From Aldehydirespirator sp965205155 (GTDB taxonomy: Bacteria; Actinomycetota; Acidimicrobiia; Acidimicrobiales; Aldehydirespiratoraceae): DNA of 64,000 nucleotides. The DNA is taken from positions 2,480,001 through 2,544,000 of the forward strand of contig OZ242033.1 of assembly GCA_965205155.1 (NCBI GenBank). Reading direction: 5' to 3'. Both the position numbers and the translations under genes were made by a program. Below are positions 42,098-50,585 of this stretch, piece after piece (position 1 is the stretch's first letter; each line of letters begins with the position of its first letter). The notes under the pieces were generated by a model. The model saw only the letters and a list, made by a program, of their open reading frames with translations, was not told the DNA's origin and made no database searches.

Positions 42098-42427
42098 ATG
42101 ACCACTCCAGACAATCTCGAGATAGGCCCCATCGGTGACCGGGTCCTGTACGAGGACGAGCACATCCGGGTCTGGGACATGATTCTGGAACCGGGCCAGC
42201 GATCACCGCTGCACCACCACGAGAACGACTACATCGTCGTGGTGGTGGAGGGCGACCACGTCACCGTCGAGCCGGCCGAGGCGAGCGAGGAACGATCGGG
42301 TGACGGCTACGGATCGGTGGAGGTGTCACCGGGGCAGAGCATCTTCCTGCACAAGGGCGCCACCGAGGTGGCGGTCAACTCCGGAGTCAGGCGCTATCGA
42401 GACATCCAGATCGAGCTGCTCGGCTAG
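42098..42427 (+). CDS. Small cupin-domain protein
   Basis: The 109-residue single-domain cupin has metal-binding motif 1 in GQRSPLHHHENDYIVVVVEG (His, His, Glu) and the second motif region VSPGQSIFLHKGATEVAVN. A perfect AGGAGGTG ribosome-binding site precedes the ATG. It ends the operon and may be an isomerase, a lyase or a ring-cleaving dioxygenase; size and motif do not decide. A hairpin follows its stop and separates it from the convergent Rieske gene. Confidence 0.87.
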   Translation: MTTPDNLEIGPIGDRVLYEDEHIRVWDMILEPGQRSPLHHHENDYIVVVVEGDHVTVEPAEASEERSGDGYGSVEVSPGQSIFLHKGATEVAVNSGVRRYRDIQIELLG

Positions 42428-42439
42428 ATGGCCGCAGCG

Positions 42440-42466
42440 GGGCTGGGGGCAAGTAGCTCCTAGCCC
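42440..42466. terminator. Hairpin between convergent cupin and Rieske genes
   Basis: GGGCTGGGGGC pairs with GCTCCTAGCCC (two G-U pairs) around an AAGTA loop. The stop codon of the Rieske gene lies inside the stem. Its position between convergent genes suits a bidirectional terminator, although there is no strong U-tract. Confidence 0.55.
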
Positions 42467-43560
42467 ATCACCGTCAGCAGGCTGCGGTGGAACGCGGCCG
42501 TCCGGCCCTCCCGGTAATGGGCCGGACCGGGCTGGAAGTGTCTTGACCGCAGAGCCTGCTGCACCCGGTGCATGACCCGGTAGTCCTCGGTGAGGAAGTC
42601 GATCGAGAACTTCTCCTCCTCGGGCCCGATCTCGTCAGGCCGGTGAGAGTACGACCGCAACTCGATGGCGGTCCGGTCGATGGCCAGCGGCAGGAGTTGC
42701 AATGTGGTTATCCCGCCGTCGGGAAAGGCGAGGATCGTCACATTGGGGAACACGTCTATCGCGTACGTCACCTGGGACTGCTCTTCGCCCATTCCCTCCC
42801 GGTACGGGAATATCGACAGGCCGTAGTCGTTCATCGGCGCGACCAGCACGTTCACGTACCGGTCGCCGATGTCCTCCCGGAACTCCATTCCCTCGTGGAA
42901 GGGCTGCAAGGTGTCGGCGTGGACAATCGGTATGTGGTAGTCGTCGAGGGCGTTGTCGACGAACACCTTCCAGTTGACATCGATGGTGTCGTCAATCGAC
43001 ACCGTCGGTGACAGGGCGGCGATGTTGTGTCCGGCCAGCAGGCTCGGTGCAGCCTCCAGGTAGTCCAGCAACGGGGGAGCGGATCCGTCGACATTCACGA
43101 AGACGAAGCGCTCCCAGATGTCGAAGCGCAGGGGCCGCAGTCTCATCTCGTCCCGGTCGAATTGATCGTCGAAGCCCCGCTGGTTCGGTATCGCCCGCAG
43201 TGTGCCGTCGGGGTTGTAGCTCCAGCCGTGGTACGGGCAGACCATCCTTGACTCGCAGTTGCCCGAGCCCTTCATGATGACAGTTCCCCGGTGCGGGCAG
43301 ATGTTGGCGAACACGTGGAGCTCGTTGTCGTCGTCGCGGACGATGAGGACCGGCTCGTACCCGATCATCTTGGTGACGAAGTCTCCCGGCTTGGCGACAT
43401 AGGCCAGGTCGGCGGCCAGGAACCAACTCGACGGGAACACGCTGCGCATCTCGGCGTCGTAGAACTCCGGCGACGTGTACGCCTCAGCCGGGAGGAAGAC
43501 GCTGTTGGGCGTGAGGCTATATGGGGATCTGATCTGCAGATCCGTATGAGAAGCAGCCAT
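42460..43560 (-). CDS. Rieske-type aromatic ring-hydroxylating oxygenase, alpha subunit
   Basis: The 366-residue protein carries a Rieske [2Fe-2S] site: Cys88 and His90 in ICPHRG, Cys108 and His111 in VCPYHGW. The mononuclear iron ligands are His209 and His214 in DNALDDYHIPIVH, with the electron-bridging Asp206/207 pair next to them. The size fits a group of demethylases and dioxygenases acting on quaternary amines, O-methyl groups or aromatics. No ferredoxin or reductase gene is adjacent. Its first 44 bases overlap the end of the upstream SDR gene, from which it is probably co-expressed. Confidence 0.93.
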   Translation of the reverse strand: MAASHTDLQIRSPYSLTPNSVFLPAEAYTSPEFYDAEMRSVFPSSWFLAADLAYVAKPGDFVTKMIGYEPVLIVRDDDNELHVFANICPHRGTVIMKGSGNCESRMVCPYHGWSYNPDGTLRAIPNQRGFDDQFDRDEMRLRPLRFDIWERFVFVNVDGSAPPLLDYLEAAPSLLAGHNIAALSPTVSIDDTIDVNWKVFVDNALDDYHIPIVHADTLQPFHEGMEFREDIGDRYVNVLVAPMNDYGLSIFPYREGMGEEQSQVTYAIDVFPNVTILAFPDGGITTLQLLPLAIDRTAIELRSYSHRPDEIGPEEEKFSIDFLTEDYRVMHRVQQALRSRHFQPGPAHYREGRTAAFHRSLLTVMG

Positions 43561-44284
43561 GCGGGCTGATCACCTCCCCGGTGAGATAGGCAGCCTCGTC
43601 CGAGGCCAGATACACGGCCAGATGGCCGAGTTCGATCGGTTGCCCGAACCGACCCAGGGGGATGTTCGCAACGATCGCCTCCATGATCTCCGGTGGGGCG
43701 AGATCGTTGAGTTGGGTGTCGAAGTATCCGGGTGCTATGGCGTTGACGGTCACGCCCCGGCTGGCAACCTCGCGTGCCAGGGCCTTCACCATTCCCTCGA
43801 TGCCGGCCTTGGCCGCGGAGTAGTGCACCTCGTAGGCGACACCGGTGGTGGCAACGATGGACGAGATGGTGATTATCCGGCCGTTGCGGCGCTCGAGCAT
43901 CGGCCCCAAGGCCCGGCGACTGCACAGGAACGTCCCATCAAGATGGACGGCGACCATGCTGCGCCAATCCTCGAAGGACATCTCCTCGAAGCGGATCACC
44001 TGGCCGATGCCGGCCATTGCCACCAATACATCCACCGAGCCGACCGTCTGCTCGACTTCGGTGAAGACCCGGTCGACATCGTTCTCATCGGTCACGTCGA
44101 GCCGATGCGGGAGGATGGTCCGGTGCTCGCCCGACGCGGCCTCAGCCGCGGATTCTGCGGCACTTCCGTCCAGGTCGGTGACAACAACAGCCGCGCCCTG
44201 GGTGGCTAGCGCCTCGACGACTGCTCCCCCTAGACCGCCTCCTCCACCAGTGACGAGAGCGACCTTGCCAGTCAGGTCGAACAT
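43517..44284 (-). CDS. Short-chain dehydrogenase/reductase (SDR)
   Basis: The 255-residue SDR has ALVTGGGGGLGGAVV (nucleotide loop), LVAMAGIG in place of NNAG, Ser and Tyr-Lys in ITISSIV and HYSAAKAG, and VNAIAPGYFDT. The C-terminus is longer than usual and its last 14 codons overlap the Rieske gene. The ATG lies exactly six bases after TATTAT with no ribosome-binding site, so the message is probably leaderless. With the Rieske protein it may perform a dihydrodiol-type oxidation, or oxidise an alcohol released by demethylation. Confidence 0.92.
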   Translation of the reverse strand: MFDLTGKVALVTGGGGGLGGAVVEALATQGAAVVVTDLDGSAAESAAEAASGEHRTILPHRLDVTDENDVDRVFTEVEQTVGSVDVLVAMAGIGQVIRFEEMSFEDWRSMVAVHLDGTFLCSRRALGPMLERRNGRIITISSIVATTGVAYEVHYSAAKAGIEGMVKALAREVASRGVTVNAIAPGYFDTQLNDLAPPEIMEAIVANIPLGRFGQPIELGHLAVYLASDEAAYLTGEVISPHGCFSYGSADQIPI

Positions 44285-44290
44285 GGTTCG

Positions 44291-44296
44291 ATAATA
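44291..44296 (-). promoter_or_regulatory. -10 box TATTAT for leaderless SDR mRNA
   Basis: On the minus strand TATTAT is followed by CGAACC and then the ATG at 44284, a six-base spacing identical to that of the LacI-family gene. A large inverted repeat directly adjoins its upstream side. Confidence 0.6.
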
Positions 44297-44340
44297 GCAA
44301 TCAGCCCATAGAGGCTCAGCAGCGGGTGGGCCTGATTGCT
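44296..44340. promoter_or_regulatory. Long inverted repeat next to the SDR promoter
   Basis: AGCAATCAGCCCA (44296-44308) pairs with TGGGCCTGATTGCT (44327-44340) with one bulged base and an 18-base loop. It lies between the stop of the CobW-like gene and the -10 box of the SDR gene on the same strand. It could terminate the upstream transcript or bind a regulator over the -35 region. Confidence 0.5.
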
Positions 44341-44354
44341 CTGCGGGGAGCCGG

Positions 44355-45317
44355 TCAGAACGCGGGCCGCCGGCTGAGCAGTGATGCGGTGAGAACTCGA
44401 TGATCGAGGGTTCCGCGCCGGCCTAGCACTACGAGCTTGCCGGTGTGGCTTGAGTCGACGTTGCTCGGGGCTTGCTCGATGGTCCAGCGGTGGCCGGCCC
44501 TCTGGATGACGTGGAGTCCGTTGGCGTCGCCGTTGAACCGGACGATGCCCTTGACCCGCAGGACGGTCTCGGGCCAATCCCGCAGCGCCGCCTCGACCCG
44601 GGCTCTATCGACCGGGGAGCCGAGTTCGAGGACGATCGAGTCGAAGGCGCTGCCGGCCAGGCCGGTGTCTCCGTCGAAAGGCTGCTCCGGCGAGGTCCTC
44701 TCGACGGTCCGGCCGGCCTCCAGCAGCAGCGCAGGATCCAGCCGGCCGGGGCGATGGGCGATGGTCGGCGTGCCCGGGCTCTGCTCAGCAAGCCAGTCCA
44801 CAACGGCCGCGAGTTCAGCCGCACTCACGAGGTCGCACTTGGTCACCATGACGATGTCGGCCCGGCGGAGTTGGCGGACGACCAGCTCGCCCACGAACTG
44901 GTCGCGCGACCTCTGCCGCACCGTCTCGGCGTCGGCGAGAACGATGACCGCGTCGAGACGGCAGCCGGGCCAGCCCTGGCCGTAGGCCGCGACGTTGGCC
45001 GGATCGGCGACTCCGCTCGCCTCGATCACGATCTGGTCGGGGGCCGGCTCCAGTGCCAGCACCTCGTCGAGGGCGTCGCCGAGCTCGTCGGCTATCGAAC
45101 AGCACACGCACCCGTTCTTCAGGCTGACCGTCCGCCCGCGGTGCTCCGCGATCAGTGCCGCGTCGATGTTCACCGCGCCGAAGTCGTTGACCAGTACAGC
45201 CAGGCGCCGGCCGTGCTCCAGGGCCAGCAGCTCGTTGATCAGCGTCGTCTTGCCCGCACCCAGGTAGCCCGCGACCACGGTCACGGGCACCAGATCCCTG
45301 AGCGATCCGGCTTCCAT
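44355..45317 (-). CDS. COG0523 (CobW/G3E) GTPase, probable metallochaperone
   Basis: The 320-residue protein has a P-loop GAGKTTL at about 20-26, the metal-binding CxCC motif at Cys70, Cys72 and Cys73 (GCVCCS), the Glu-rich EASGVADP block and the G4 motif TKCDL. A C-terminal CobW domain begins near residue 215. These GTPases deliver zinc, cobalt or nickel to client enzymes. Its ATG lies two bases after the stop of a metal-dependent amidohydrolase, which could be its client. ATG 45317 is chosen because the P-loop domain begins just after it. Confidence 0.91.
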   Translation of the reverse strand: MEAGSLRDLVPVTVVAGYLGAGKTTLINELLALEHGRRLAVLVNDFGAVNIDAALIAEHRGRTVSLKNGCVCCSIADELGDALDEVLALEPAPDQIVIEASGVADPANVAAYGQGWPGCRLDAVIVLADAETVRQRSRDQFVGELVVRQLRRADIVMVTKCDLVSAAELAAVVDWLAEQSPGTPTIAHRPGRLDPALLLEAGRTVERTSPEQPFDGDTGLAGSAFDSIVLELGSPVDRARVEAALRDWPETVLRVKGIVRFNGDANGLHVIQRAGHRWTIEQAPSNVDSSHTGKLVVLGRRGTLDHRVLTASLLSRRPAF

Positions 45318-45319
45318 CG

Positions 45320-46969
45320 CTAGCCGTCCCCGTGCGGGAACCTCTGGCCCTCGAAGACGGTTCCCCACATCGGGATGTCTCGCAGAGCCTCGGCGCCCAC
45401 CTCGTAGGGGTCTGCTTCAAGGATGGTGAAGTCGGCTCGCTTGCCCCAGCGCAGCGACCCGACCTCCTCCTCGAGCCCGAGCACGTAGGCGGCGTTGGTG
45501 GTGATCGCCCTGAGGGCCGCGTCCAGCGACACCCGCTCATTGGCGCCCATCACCGCACCTGACTCGGTGAGCCGGTTGGCGGCCACCCAGGCGTTGTTGA
45601 GGGGCTTGGCCGGCGCCATCGGGAAGTCCGAGTGCACTGCGAACCGCACTCCGGCCCGCTCCAGCGACCCGAGCCGCGAGATCTGCGACGCTCGCTCGTA
45701 TCCGACGACGCGGGCCGCGAACGCCTCGGACAGCTCATAGACGTAGTAGGGGTTGACGGAGGCCGCCGCCCCGACCGCAGCCATGCGGTCGACCTGCTGG
45801 GAGCTGGAGATGCCGAAGTGCTCGAAGGTGAACCGGTGATCGAAGCGGGGCCGCTCCCACTGCAGCTTCTCGAGCGTGGACAGGGCCAGCTCGACGCCGA
45901 GGTCGCCGCTGCAGTGCACATGGATCCTCAGCCCGGCGTTCCACAGCACCCGGGCGATCGCCTCGAACCTCTCCGGGGGCGTCATCCACTCGCCGTGACG
46001 GCCGTCGAGATGGCCGGGCGGCTTGAGCATCAGCAGCTCGGCGAAGAACCCGCCGTCGGCGAACATCTTGGTGTGGTCGCTGAACCGCAGCCGGTGCGTG
46101 TTGCGTGACGGGTAGGCCAGCACTCGCTCGACGAGCTCCTCGTCGGTGCGCTCGTCGCCCTCCGGTCCCATGGTGAAGGGCATCAGCTGCACCCGGAACG
46201 GTGTATCCGGCTGCTCCATCACCACCTGGAGGTGGTCCCACTCCTCTTCGAACCCGTAGAAGCCCAAAGCGGCGTCGCCGATGGTGGTGTGGCCGCCGTG
46301 GTGGATGACCTGGCGCATCCGGTCGAGCCCGCGACGGAACCGCTCCGTCTCCAGCAGGTAGCTGCGCAGGTGGCGCAGCGCGACGTTCAGTCCGGTCTCG
46401 AAGAACCGGCCTGCGTCGAGGTCGACCTGGGGGTGGCGGGCCGCGGCCGCGGTGTCGACGTCCATCCACCGAAGGCAGGCGTCGTTCACCACCAGCGAGT
46501 GGTAGCCGCGGTGCCAGACCACGATCGGGCGGGAGGTCGAGATCTGGTTGAGACCGCTCCGGTCGACGGGGCCGTGCCAGATGGGGTGATGCCCGAACGC
46601 GAACAGAGGCTCACCGGGCGCCAGGACGGCGTCTACTTCGGCAATCCGGGTCCGGAACTGCTCGCCGTCGTGCACCGGCCCGATGTCCTCCCACGGCAGG
46701 TCCCACCCCACCGACGTCGTGAAGTGCATCGGCAGCAGGATGGCGGCCATGGAGGGATGCAGGTGCGGGTCGATGAACCCCGGCATGATGCAGTGGTCCC
46801 TGAAGGTGTCGTCCACCTCGTGACTGTGGGCATCCAGCCACGGGCGCATCGTCTCGAGCGTCCCGACCTCCACGATGCGGCCGTCCCGGACCGCCACCGC
46901 CTCCGCCATCGGCAGCGACGGCTCCATCGTTCGCACCGTGCGGGCCACGAATACCGTGATGTCAGCCAT
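45320..46969 (-). CDS. Amidohydrolase of the YtcJ type
   Basis: At 549 residues it matches YtcJ-like metal-dependent hydrolases. The metal-binding HxH is His69 and His71 (GFIDPHLHPS), further ligands are probably in HVHCSGDLG and RFTFEHFG, and the C-terminal beta-sandwich returns with WGKRADFTILEADPYEV. ATG 46969 has GCGGGGC upstream. It is the first gene of a two-gene unit with a COG0523 metallochaperone. Substrates of the family include N-substituted formamides, exoenzyme-like amides and cyclic imides; none can be assigned here. Confidence 0.91.
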   Translation of the reverse strand: MADITVFVARTVRTMEPSLPMAEAVAVRDGRIVEVGTLETMRPWLDAHSHEVDDTFRDHCIMPGFIDPHLHPSMAAILLPMHFTTSVGWDLPWEDIGPVHDGEQFRTRIAEVDAVLAPGEPLFAFGHHPIWHGPVDRSGLNQISTSRPIVVWHRGYHSLVVNDACLRWMDVDTAAAARHPQVDLDAGRFFETGLNVALRHLRSYLLETERFRRGLDRMRQVIHHGGHTTIGDAALGFYGFEEEWDHLQVVMEQPDTPFRVQLMPFTMGPEGDERTDEELVERVLAYPSRNTHRLRFSDHTKMFADGGFFAELLMLKPPGHLDGRHGEWMTPPERFEAIARVLWNAGLRIHVHCSGDLGVELALSTLEKLQWERPRFDHRFTFEHFGISSSQQVDRMAAVGAAASVNPYYVYELSEAFAARVVGYERASQISRLGSLERAGVRFAVHSDFPMAPAKPLNNAWVAANRLTESGAVMGANERVSLDAALRAITTNAAYVLGLEEEVGSLRWGKRADFTILEADPYEVGAEALRDIPMWGTVFEGQRFPHGDG

Positions 46970-47115
46970 ACAAGCCCCGCTCGCCCCCGGTGACAGCCCC
47001 GCCTTCGACCCCAGCGTTCGGCTAGTCTATTGCCTCCAGGGGGATTGGCCGGCGGCGAGTCGTAGTCGGCACCGGCCTTAGGAGTGTCTGGCTGACGCCG
47101 GTGACGGGAGCAGTC

Positions 47116-48861
47116 GTGAACATCGATGCGAGACGGTGGGCAACCTGCCTTCTTGCAGGGTTGGCAGTGCTGGCTGGCGCGTGTTCCGGAAGCAGTTCGC
47201 CGGAGGACCTGGGCATCTCGCTCGAGGATCCGGGAGAGCGTCGTCTTTCCTTTACCGACATTACCCGGGATCTCGGTCTACCAACTGAGTCCTACGGCAC
47301 GGGATACTCGGGTCCGTGCGTGCCCGACGCGGTTGGCGTCACCAGTGGCGGCATGGGCTGCATGATTGACTCCATGACGGGAGGCGTCGCGCTGGCTGAC
47401 TTCAATCGCGACGGCTGGATCGATGTCGTTGGCACGCGCGCCGGTCTACCCGTATTCGTGGGTGTGTATGACTCCAACGACGGCACCTACAGACAGGTGG
47501 AGATTCCCGAGGAGGTGACCGGTAACGGAATCGCCATTGGAGATATTGACGGCGACGGCGATGCGGACATCTTCATCGCCGGATACGGGACCCAGCAGCA
47601 CTTCCTGCTCATCAATGACGGGCAGGCAGGCTTCAGCGAAGAGGCCAGCAGTCGAGGGGTGAGCGGCACAAGAAGCGATGGTCAGGCACTCCTGGGTACG
47701 AGTGCCGTCGTAAGCGATGTCGACGCTGACGGCCAACTCGACGTCATCGTCACCGAGTGGCGGGCCGGCGCCGCTCTCAACGCAACCGGCGAGCCGACGA
47801 CGCGCTATTTCCGCGGCCACCGAGCGCAGCCGGGGACGTTCATCGATGCGACCAGCTCGAGTCGCTTGGGCGAGATTGCGGCCACCGGCTATGGCTTCAC
47901 CGTCTCTGTTTCAGATTTTGATATGGATGGCCACAACGACATCTTGCTGGCCAGTGACTACAACACATCGCTGATCGCTTTCGGGTCGGCTGCGGGCGCA
48001 TTCCATCTCAACGACGAGGTTCAAACCTCGCTGACCGACGAGAACGGCATGGGTGGCTTGGTCACCGACCTCAACGCGGACGGCGTCGATGATTGGCTCG
48101 TGACATCGATCTTTGCGCCCCCGCCGTGCCCGTTCGGCGCTTGCGGCGACGGCCTGTCGGGCAACCGTGCCTACGTCAACACCGCAGGAGCCCCGCCCAG
48201 GGATGAGGCTTCGGCTTTGGGAATCGCGGCCGGCGGTTGGGGCTGGGGGATCATTCGCGACGACTTCGATCACGACGGCCATGATGATCTTGTCTCGGCC
48301 GCCGGAATGTACTTCCCGGAGGGCTTCGGCGCTGCGCCCCTTGACGAGAGTGGCTATGCAACCGACCCCCTGCTCGCGTGGAGAGGTCTCGGAGACGGAT
48401 CAGGATTTGATGAGGTCAAGGTCGAGATAGCTGGTGGTCATCCACCTTCGGCTCGGTCGTTACAGGCCGCTGATTTCGACAATGACGGCGACCTGGACCT
48501 GTTCCTGGGTGGCTCGGGCGTCCCTGTCAGAGTCTTGGAGAACACGACAGTCACGGGGTGCAACTGGGTTGGTGTCGATGTGGACGGGTCATACGGGGGG
48601 ACGGTTGTGCTCCATGACGGCGAGACAGTGGTCGCGGAGGATCGTTTCGGAACGTCGACGGTGTTCCTCGGCACAAGCAGGATTCCGGCATTGTTGTGGC
48701 TGCCCGACGCAGACCATACCTATGAGGTGCGTGTCGAGAGCCACGAGGGAGTATCCGCATCCCGAGCCGTCGAAGGCGGCTACTCCTACCGCTTCGTTCA
48801 ACAGGATGGACGACTCGAGCTTCGCGACGTCAATGGCCCCGGGTGCGACGCGGTGAACTGA
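47116..48861 (+). CDS. FG-GAP/VCBS-repeat (integrin-like beta-propeller) lipoprotein
   Basis: A lipoprotein signal (LAGLAVLAGAC, Cys23) precedes a propeller of FG-GAP/VCBS repeats, each with an Asp-rich Ca2+ loop: DFNRDGWID, DIDGDGDAD, DVDADGQLD, DFDMDGHND, DLNADGVDD, DFDHDGHDD and DFDNDGDLD. The C-terminal ~80 residues resemble the ASPIC/UnbV module of CRTAC1-like proteins. GTG 47116 is preferred because GGGAG lies six bases upstream; GTG 47101 is in the same frame. Seven loops suggest one complete propeller on the cell surface. Base composition is a little less GC-rich than that of the flanking genes. Confidence 0.88.
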   Translation: MNIDARRWATCLLAGLAVLAGACSGSSSPEDLGISLEDPGERRLSFTDITRDLGLPTESYGTGYSGPCVPDAVGVTSGGMGCMIDSMTGGVALADFNRDGWIDVVGTRAGLPVFVGVYDSNDGTYRQVEIPEEVTGNGIAIGDIDGDGDADIFIAGYGTQQHFLLINDGQAGFSEEASSRGVSGTRSDGQALLGTSAVVSDVDADGQLDVIVTEWRAGAALNATGEPTTRYFRGHRAQPGTFIDATSSSRLGEIAATGYGFTVSVSDFDMDGHNDILLASDYNTSLIAFGSAAGAFHLNDEVQTSLTDENGMGGLVTDLNADGVDDWLVTSIFAPPPCPFGACGDGLSGNRAYVNTAGAPPRDEASALGIAAGGWGWGIIRDDFDHDGHDDLVSAAGMYFPEGFGAAPLDESGYATDPLLAWRGLGDGSGFDEVKVEIAGGHPPSARSLQAADFDNDGDLDLFLGGSGVPVRVLENTTVTGCNWVGVDVDGSYGGTVVLHDGETVVAEDRFGTSTVFLGTSRIPALLWLPDADHTYEVRVESHEGVSASRAVEGGYSYRFVQQDGRLELRDVNGPGCDAVN

Positions 48862-48873
48862 CACCCTTCCACC

Positions 48874-48902
48874 TTGACAACACGATTCTTGCGTCCTTTA
48901 AT
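48874..48902 (+). promoter_or_regulatory. Promoter TTGACA-17-TTTAAT
   Basis: A consensus -35 (TTGACA, 48874-48879) and a TTTAAT -10 (48897-48902) are separated by 17 bases, 43 bases before the EthD-domain gene. It is one of the two best sigma70-like promoters in the window. Confidence 0.7.
48878..48894 (+). promoter_or_regulatory. Shared promoter motif, copy 1 (CAACACGATTCTTGCGT)
   Basis: This 17-base stretch matches 52158-52174 at 15 positions. Here it fills the spacer between the -35 and -10 boxes, a typical site for a repressor or MerR-like activator. Confidence 0.5.
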
Positions 48903-48944
48903 TCCTGCAGTCTCGTTACGTGCAATTCGCTAGGGGGAGCGGAT

Positions 48945-49643
48945 ATGACTGTAGAGAAGTATGTGGTCCTGCTCGATGCCGACCACGCGGTCACGCCGAG
49001 TGAGCGCGACGACGCGGTAGGTCGGCTGGTAGAGGGTGCCGGTGGTGTTGGCGCGGGGCTGGTCGGTTTGACGGTGAGCAGTCTGAACGAGTCGCTGACG
49101 GGGCCTGCGGAGACTATTGCGGTTGTGCAGGCGTGGATTGACGGCTCCTCCGGTGCCGATGCGGGGTCAGTGCTTGCTGACCTCTCTGGCTCGGTGGATG
49201 CGAAGGTGTCGAGCTGGCTGGTTGAGGAGATCGTGTTTCTGGCGCCGGTTGATCGCAGGGTGTCGGGGGAGCACTCGCGGCTCAACTTGTTCGGCACGGC
49301 CGCAAAGCGGGAGGACTTCACCACCGAGGGGTTCTTTGACTACTGGAAGACGGTGCACGCCCCCATCTCCTCGTCGATTCCGGGCAGTTCCGGCTATGTG
49401 GTGTCGCGGGTCCGCGACACGGTGAGCGGGCCGGTGGAGCGGACCGTCGATGCGTTCATTGAGCTGTGGTATCCGAGCCGTGACGACCACGCCAGAGCCA
49501 ACGAGCATCCGCTGGCGGCCAAGGCCTGGGAGGACGTCCCCAACTACGCACGCACCGACGGCCAGTTCTGGCTGACCTACGAGCATGTGGTCATGGAACC
49601 TCCCGGCACCGGTCGAGGCATGTTTGACTCGAACGGGGATTGA
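48945..49643 (+). CDS. EthD-domain protein
   Basis: The 232-residue protein contains an EthD-like ferredoxin-fold domain at about residues 115-215, seen in EDFTTEGFFDYWKTVHAPI and SSGYVVSRVRDTV followed by VDAFIELWYPS. Its first half may be a diverged second copy, since it also begins with a KYVVLL strand. EthD proteins are small dimeric enzymes or accessory proteins in alkane, ether and polyketide metabolism. ATG 48945 has TAGGGGGAGCGGAT upstream and a strong promoter 43 bases before it. It leads an operon with an SDR and transporter components. Confidence 0.8.
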   Translation: MTVEKYVVLLDADHAVTPSERDDAVGRLVEGAGGVGAGLVGLTVSSLNESLTGPAETIAVVQAWIDGSSGADAGSVLADLSGSVDAKVSSWLVEEIVFLAPVDRRVSGEHSRLNLFGTAAKREDFTTEGFFDYWKTVHAPISSSIPGSSGYVVSRVRDTVSGPVERTVDAFIELWYPSRDDHARANEHPLAAKAWEDVPNYARTDGQFWLTYEHVVMEPPGTGRGMFDSNGD

Positions 49644-49749
49644 TGCGGGTACGCCCCCATCGGGTGGAGACGCCGCCGAGACCTTTCACTACCTCATGAG
49701 CCGCGAACCGGCTGCCGTGTAGCCGCCGACGCGCGAAAGGAGACCACAA

Positions 49750-50544
49750 ATGCAACGACTCGACGGTATCTCTGCGTTGATCAGCGGGGGAGCCAGCGGC
49801 GTCGGGCGTGCCACCGCGCACCGCTTCGCCCAGGAGGGTGCGGCCCGGATCACGCTCTTCGATAAGGACTCTGAGCGCATTGCCGACGTCGCCGCGGAAC
49901 TGGCCGAGATCGGCGCCGAGCCCCGGTCGGTGGTCGGCGATGTCAGCAACCCGGCGGACTGCCGGCGGGCGGTGGACGAGGCGGTGCGGGGCGACGGCCA
50001 CCTTGACGTGCTGGTCAGCAACGCCGGCGCCGACTCGATCCACGACTTCCTGGAGCTGGAGCTCGACGAGTGGTACCGGATCATGGACATCAACCTCACC
50101 GCGTCGTTTGTGCTGGGCCAGGCCGCGGCCCGGGCCATGGTGGCCGCCGGCAACGGCGGCACGATCCTGTACACCGCGTCGATCTCGGGCGTGTTCGCGT
50201 CGACCGGCGACGCCCACTACGGCGTGTCCAAGGCCGGCATCATCAGTCTCGTCAAGACGATGGCCATCGAGCTTGTGGAACACAACATACGGGTGAACTG
50301 CATCAGTCCCGGCCCGCTCGACACCCCGATGTCGCTCGCGCTGCTCGGCAGCGAGGAGGCGATGCAGGCCGCCCGGGAGAGCTGGCCGATGGTGCCCATG
50401 AACCGGCTGGGTCTACCGGAGGAGATCGCGGGCACCTACGCCTACTTGGCGTCGGCCGACGGCGCCTACACCACCGGTCAGAACATCGTCGTCGACGGGG
50501 GATTGACGGCGAACGTCTACCCGTTGGCTGACGAACTGGCATAA
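49750..50544 (+). CDS. Short-chain dehydrogenase/reductase (SDR)
   Basis: This 264-residue classical SDR has ALISGGASGVGRATA as nucleotide loop, LVSNAGAD, Ser in YTASISG, the Tyr-Lys pair in HYGVSKAG, and VNCISPGPLDTPMS. The ATG is preceded by GAAAGGAGACCACAA. It probably acts on an alcohol or ketone intermediate together with the EthD-domain protein upstream. A 106-base gap separates the two genes and shows no promoter-like signal. Confidence 0.93.
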   Translation: MQRLDGISALISGGASGVGRATAHRFAQEGAARITLFDKDSERIADVAAELAEIGAEPRSVVGDVSNPADCRRAVDEAVRGDGHLDVLVSNAGADSIHDFLELELDEWYRIMDINLTASFVLGQAAARAMVAAGNGGTILYTASISGVFASTGDAHYGVSKAGIISLVKTMAIELVEHNIRVNCISPGPLDTPMSLALLGSEEAMQAARESWPMVPMNRLGLPEEIAGTYAYLASADGAYTTGQNIVVDGGLTANVYPLADELA

Positions 50545-50585
50545 GGATCGGGGTTCCGCCCGACCTCGTGTGAGGGACAGGGGGA

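Noticed and set aside
47023..47028. TAGTCT as a -10 box for the FG-GAP lipoprotein gene
   Set aside because: No -35 partner is visible and the leader would be about 80 bases long; the evidence is too weak to list.
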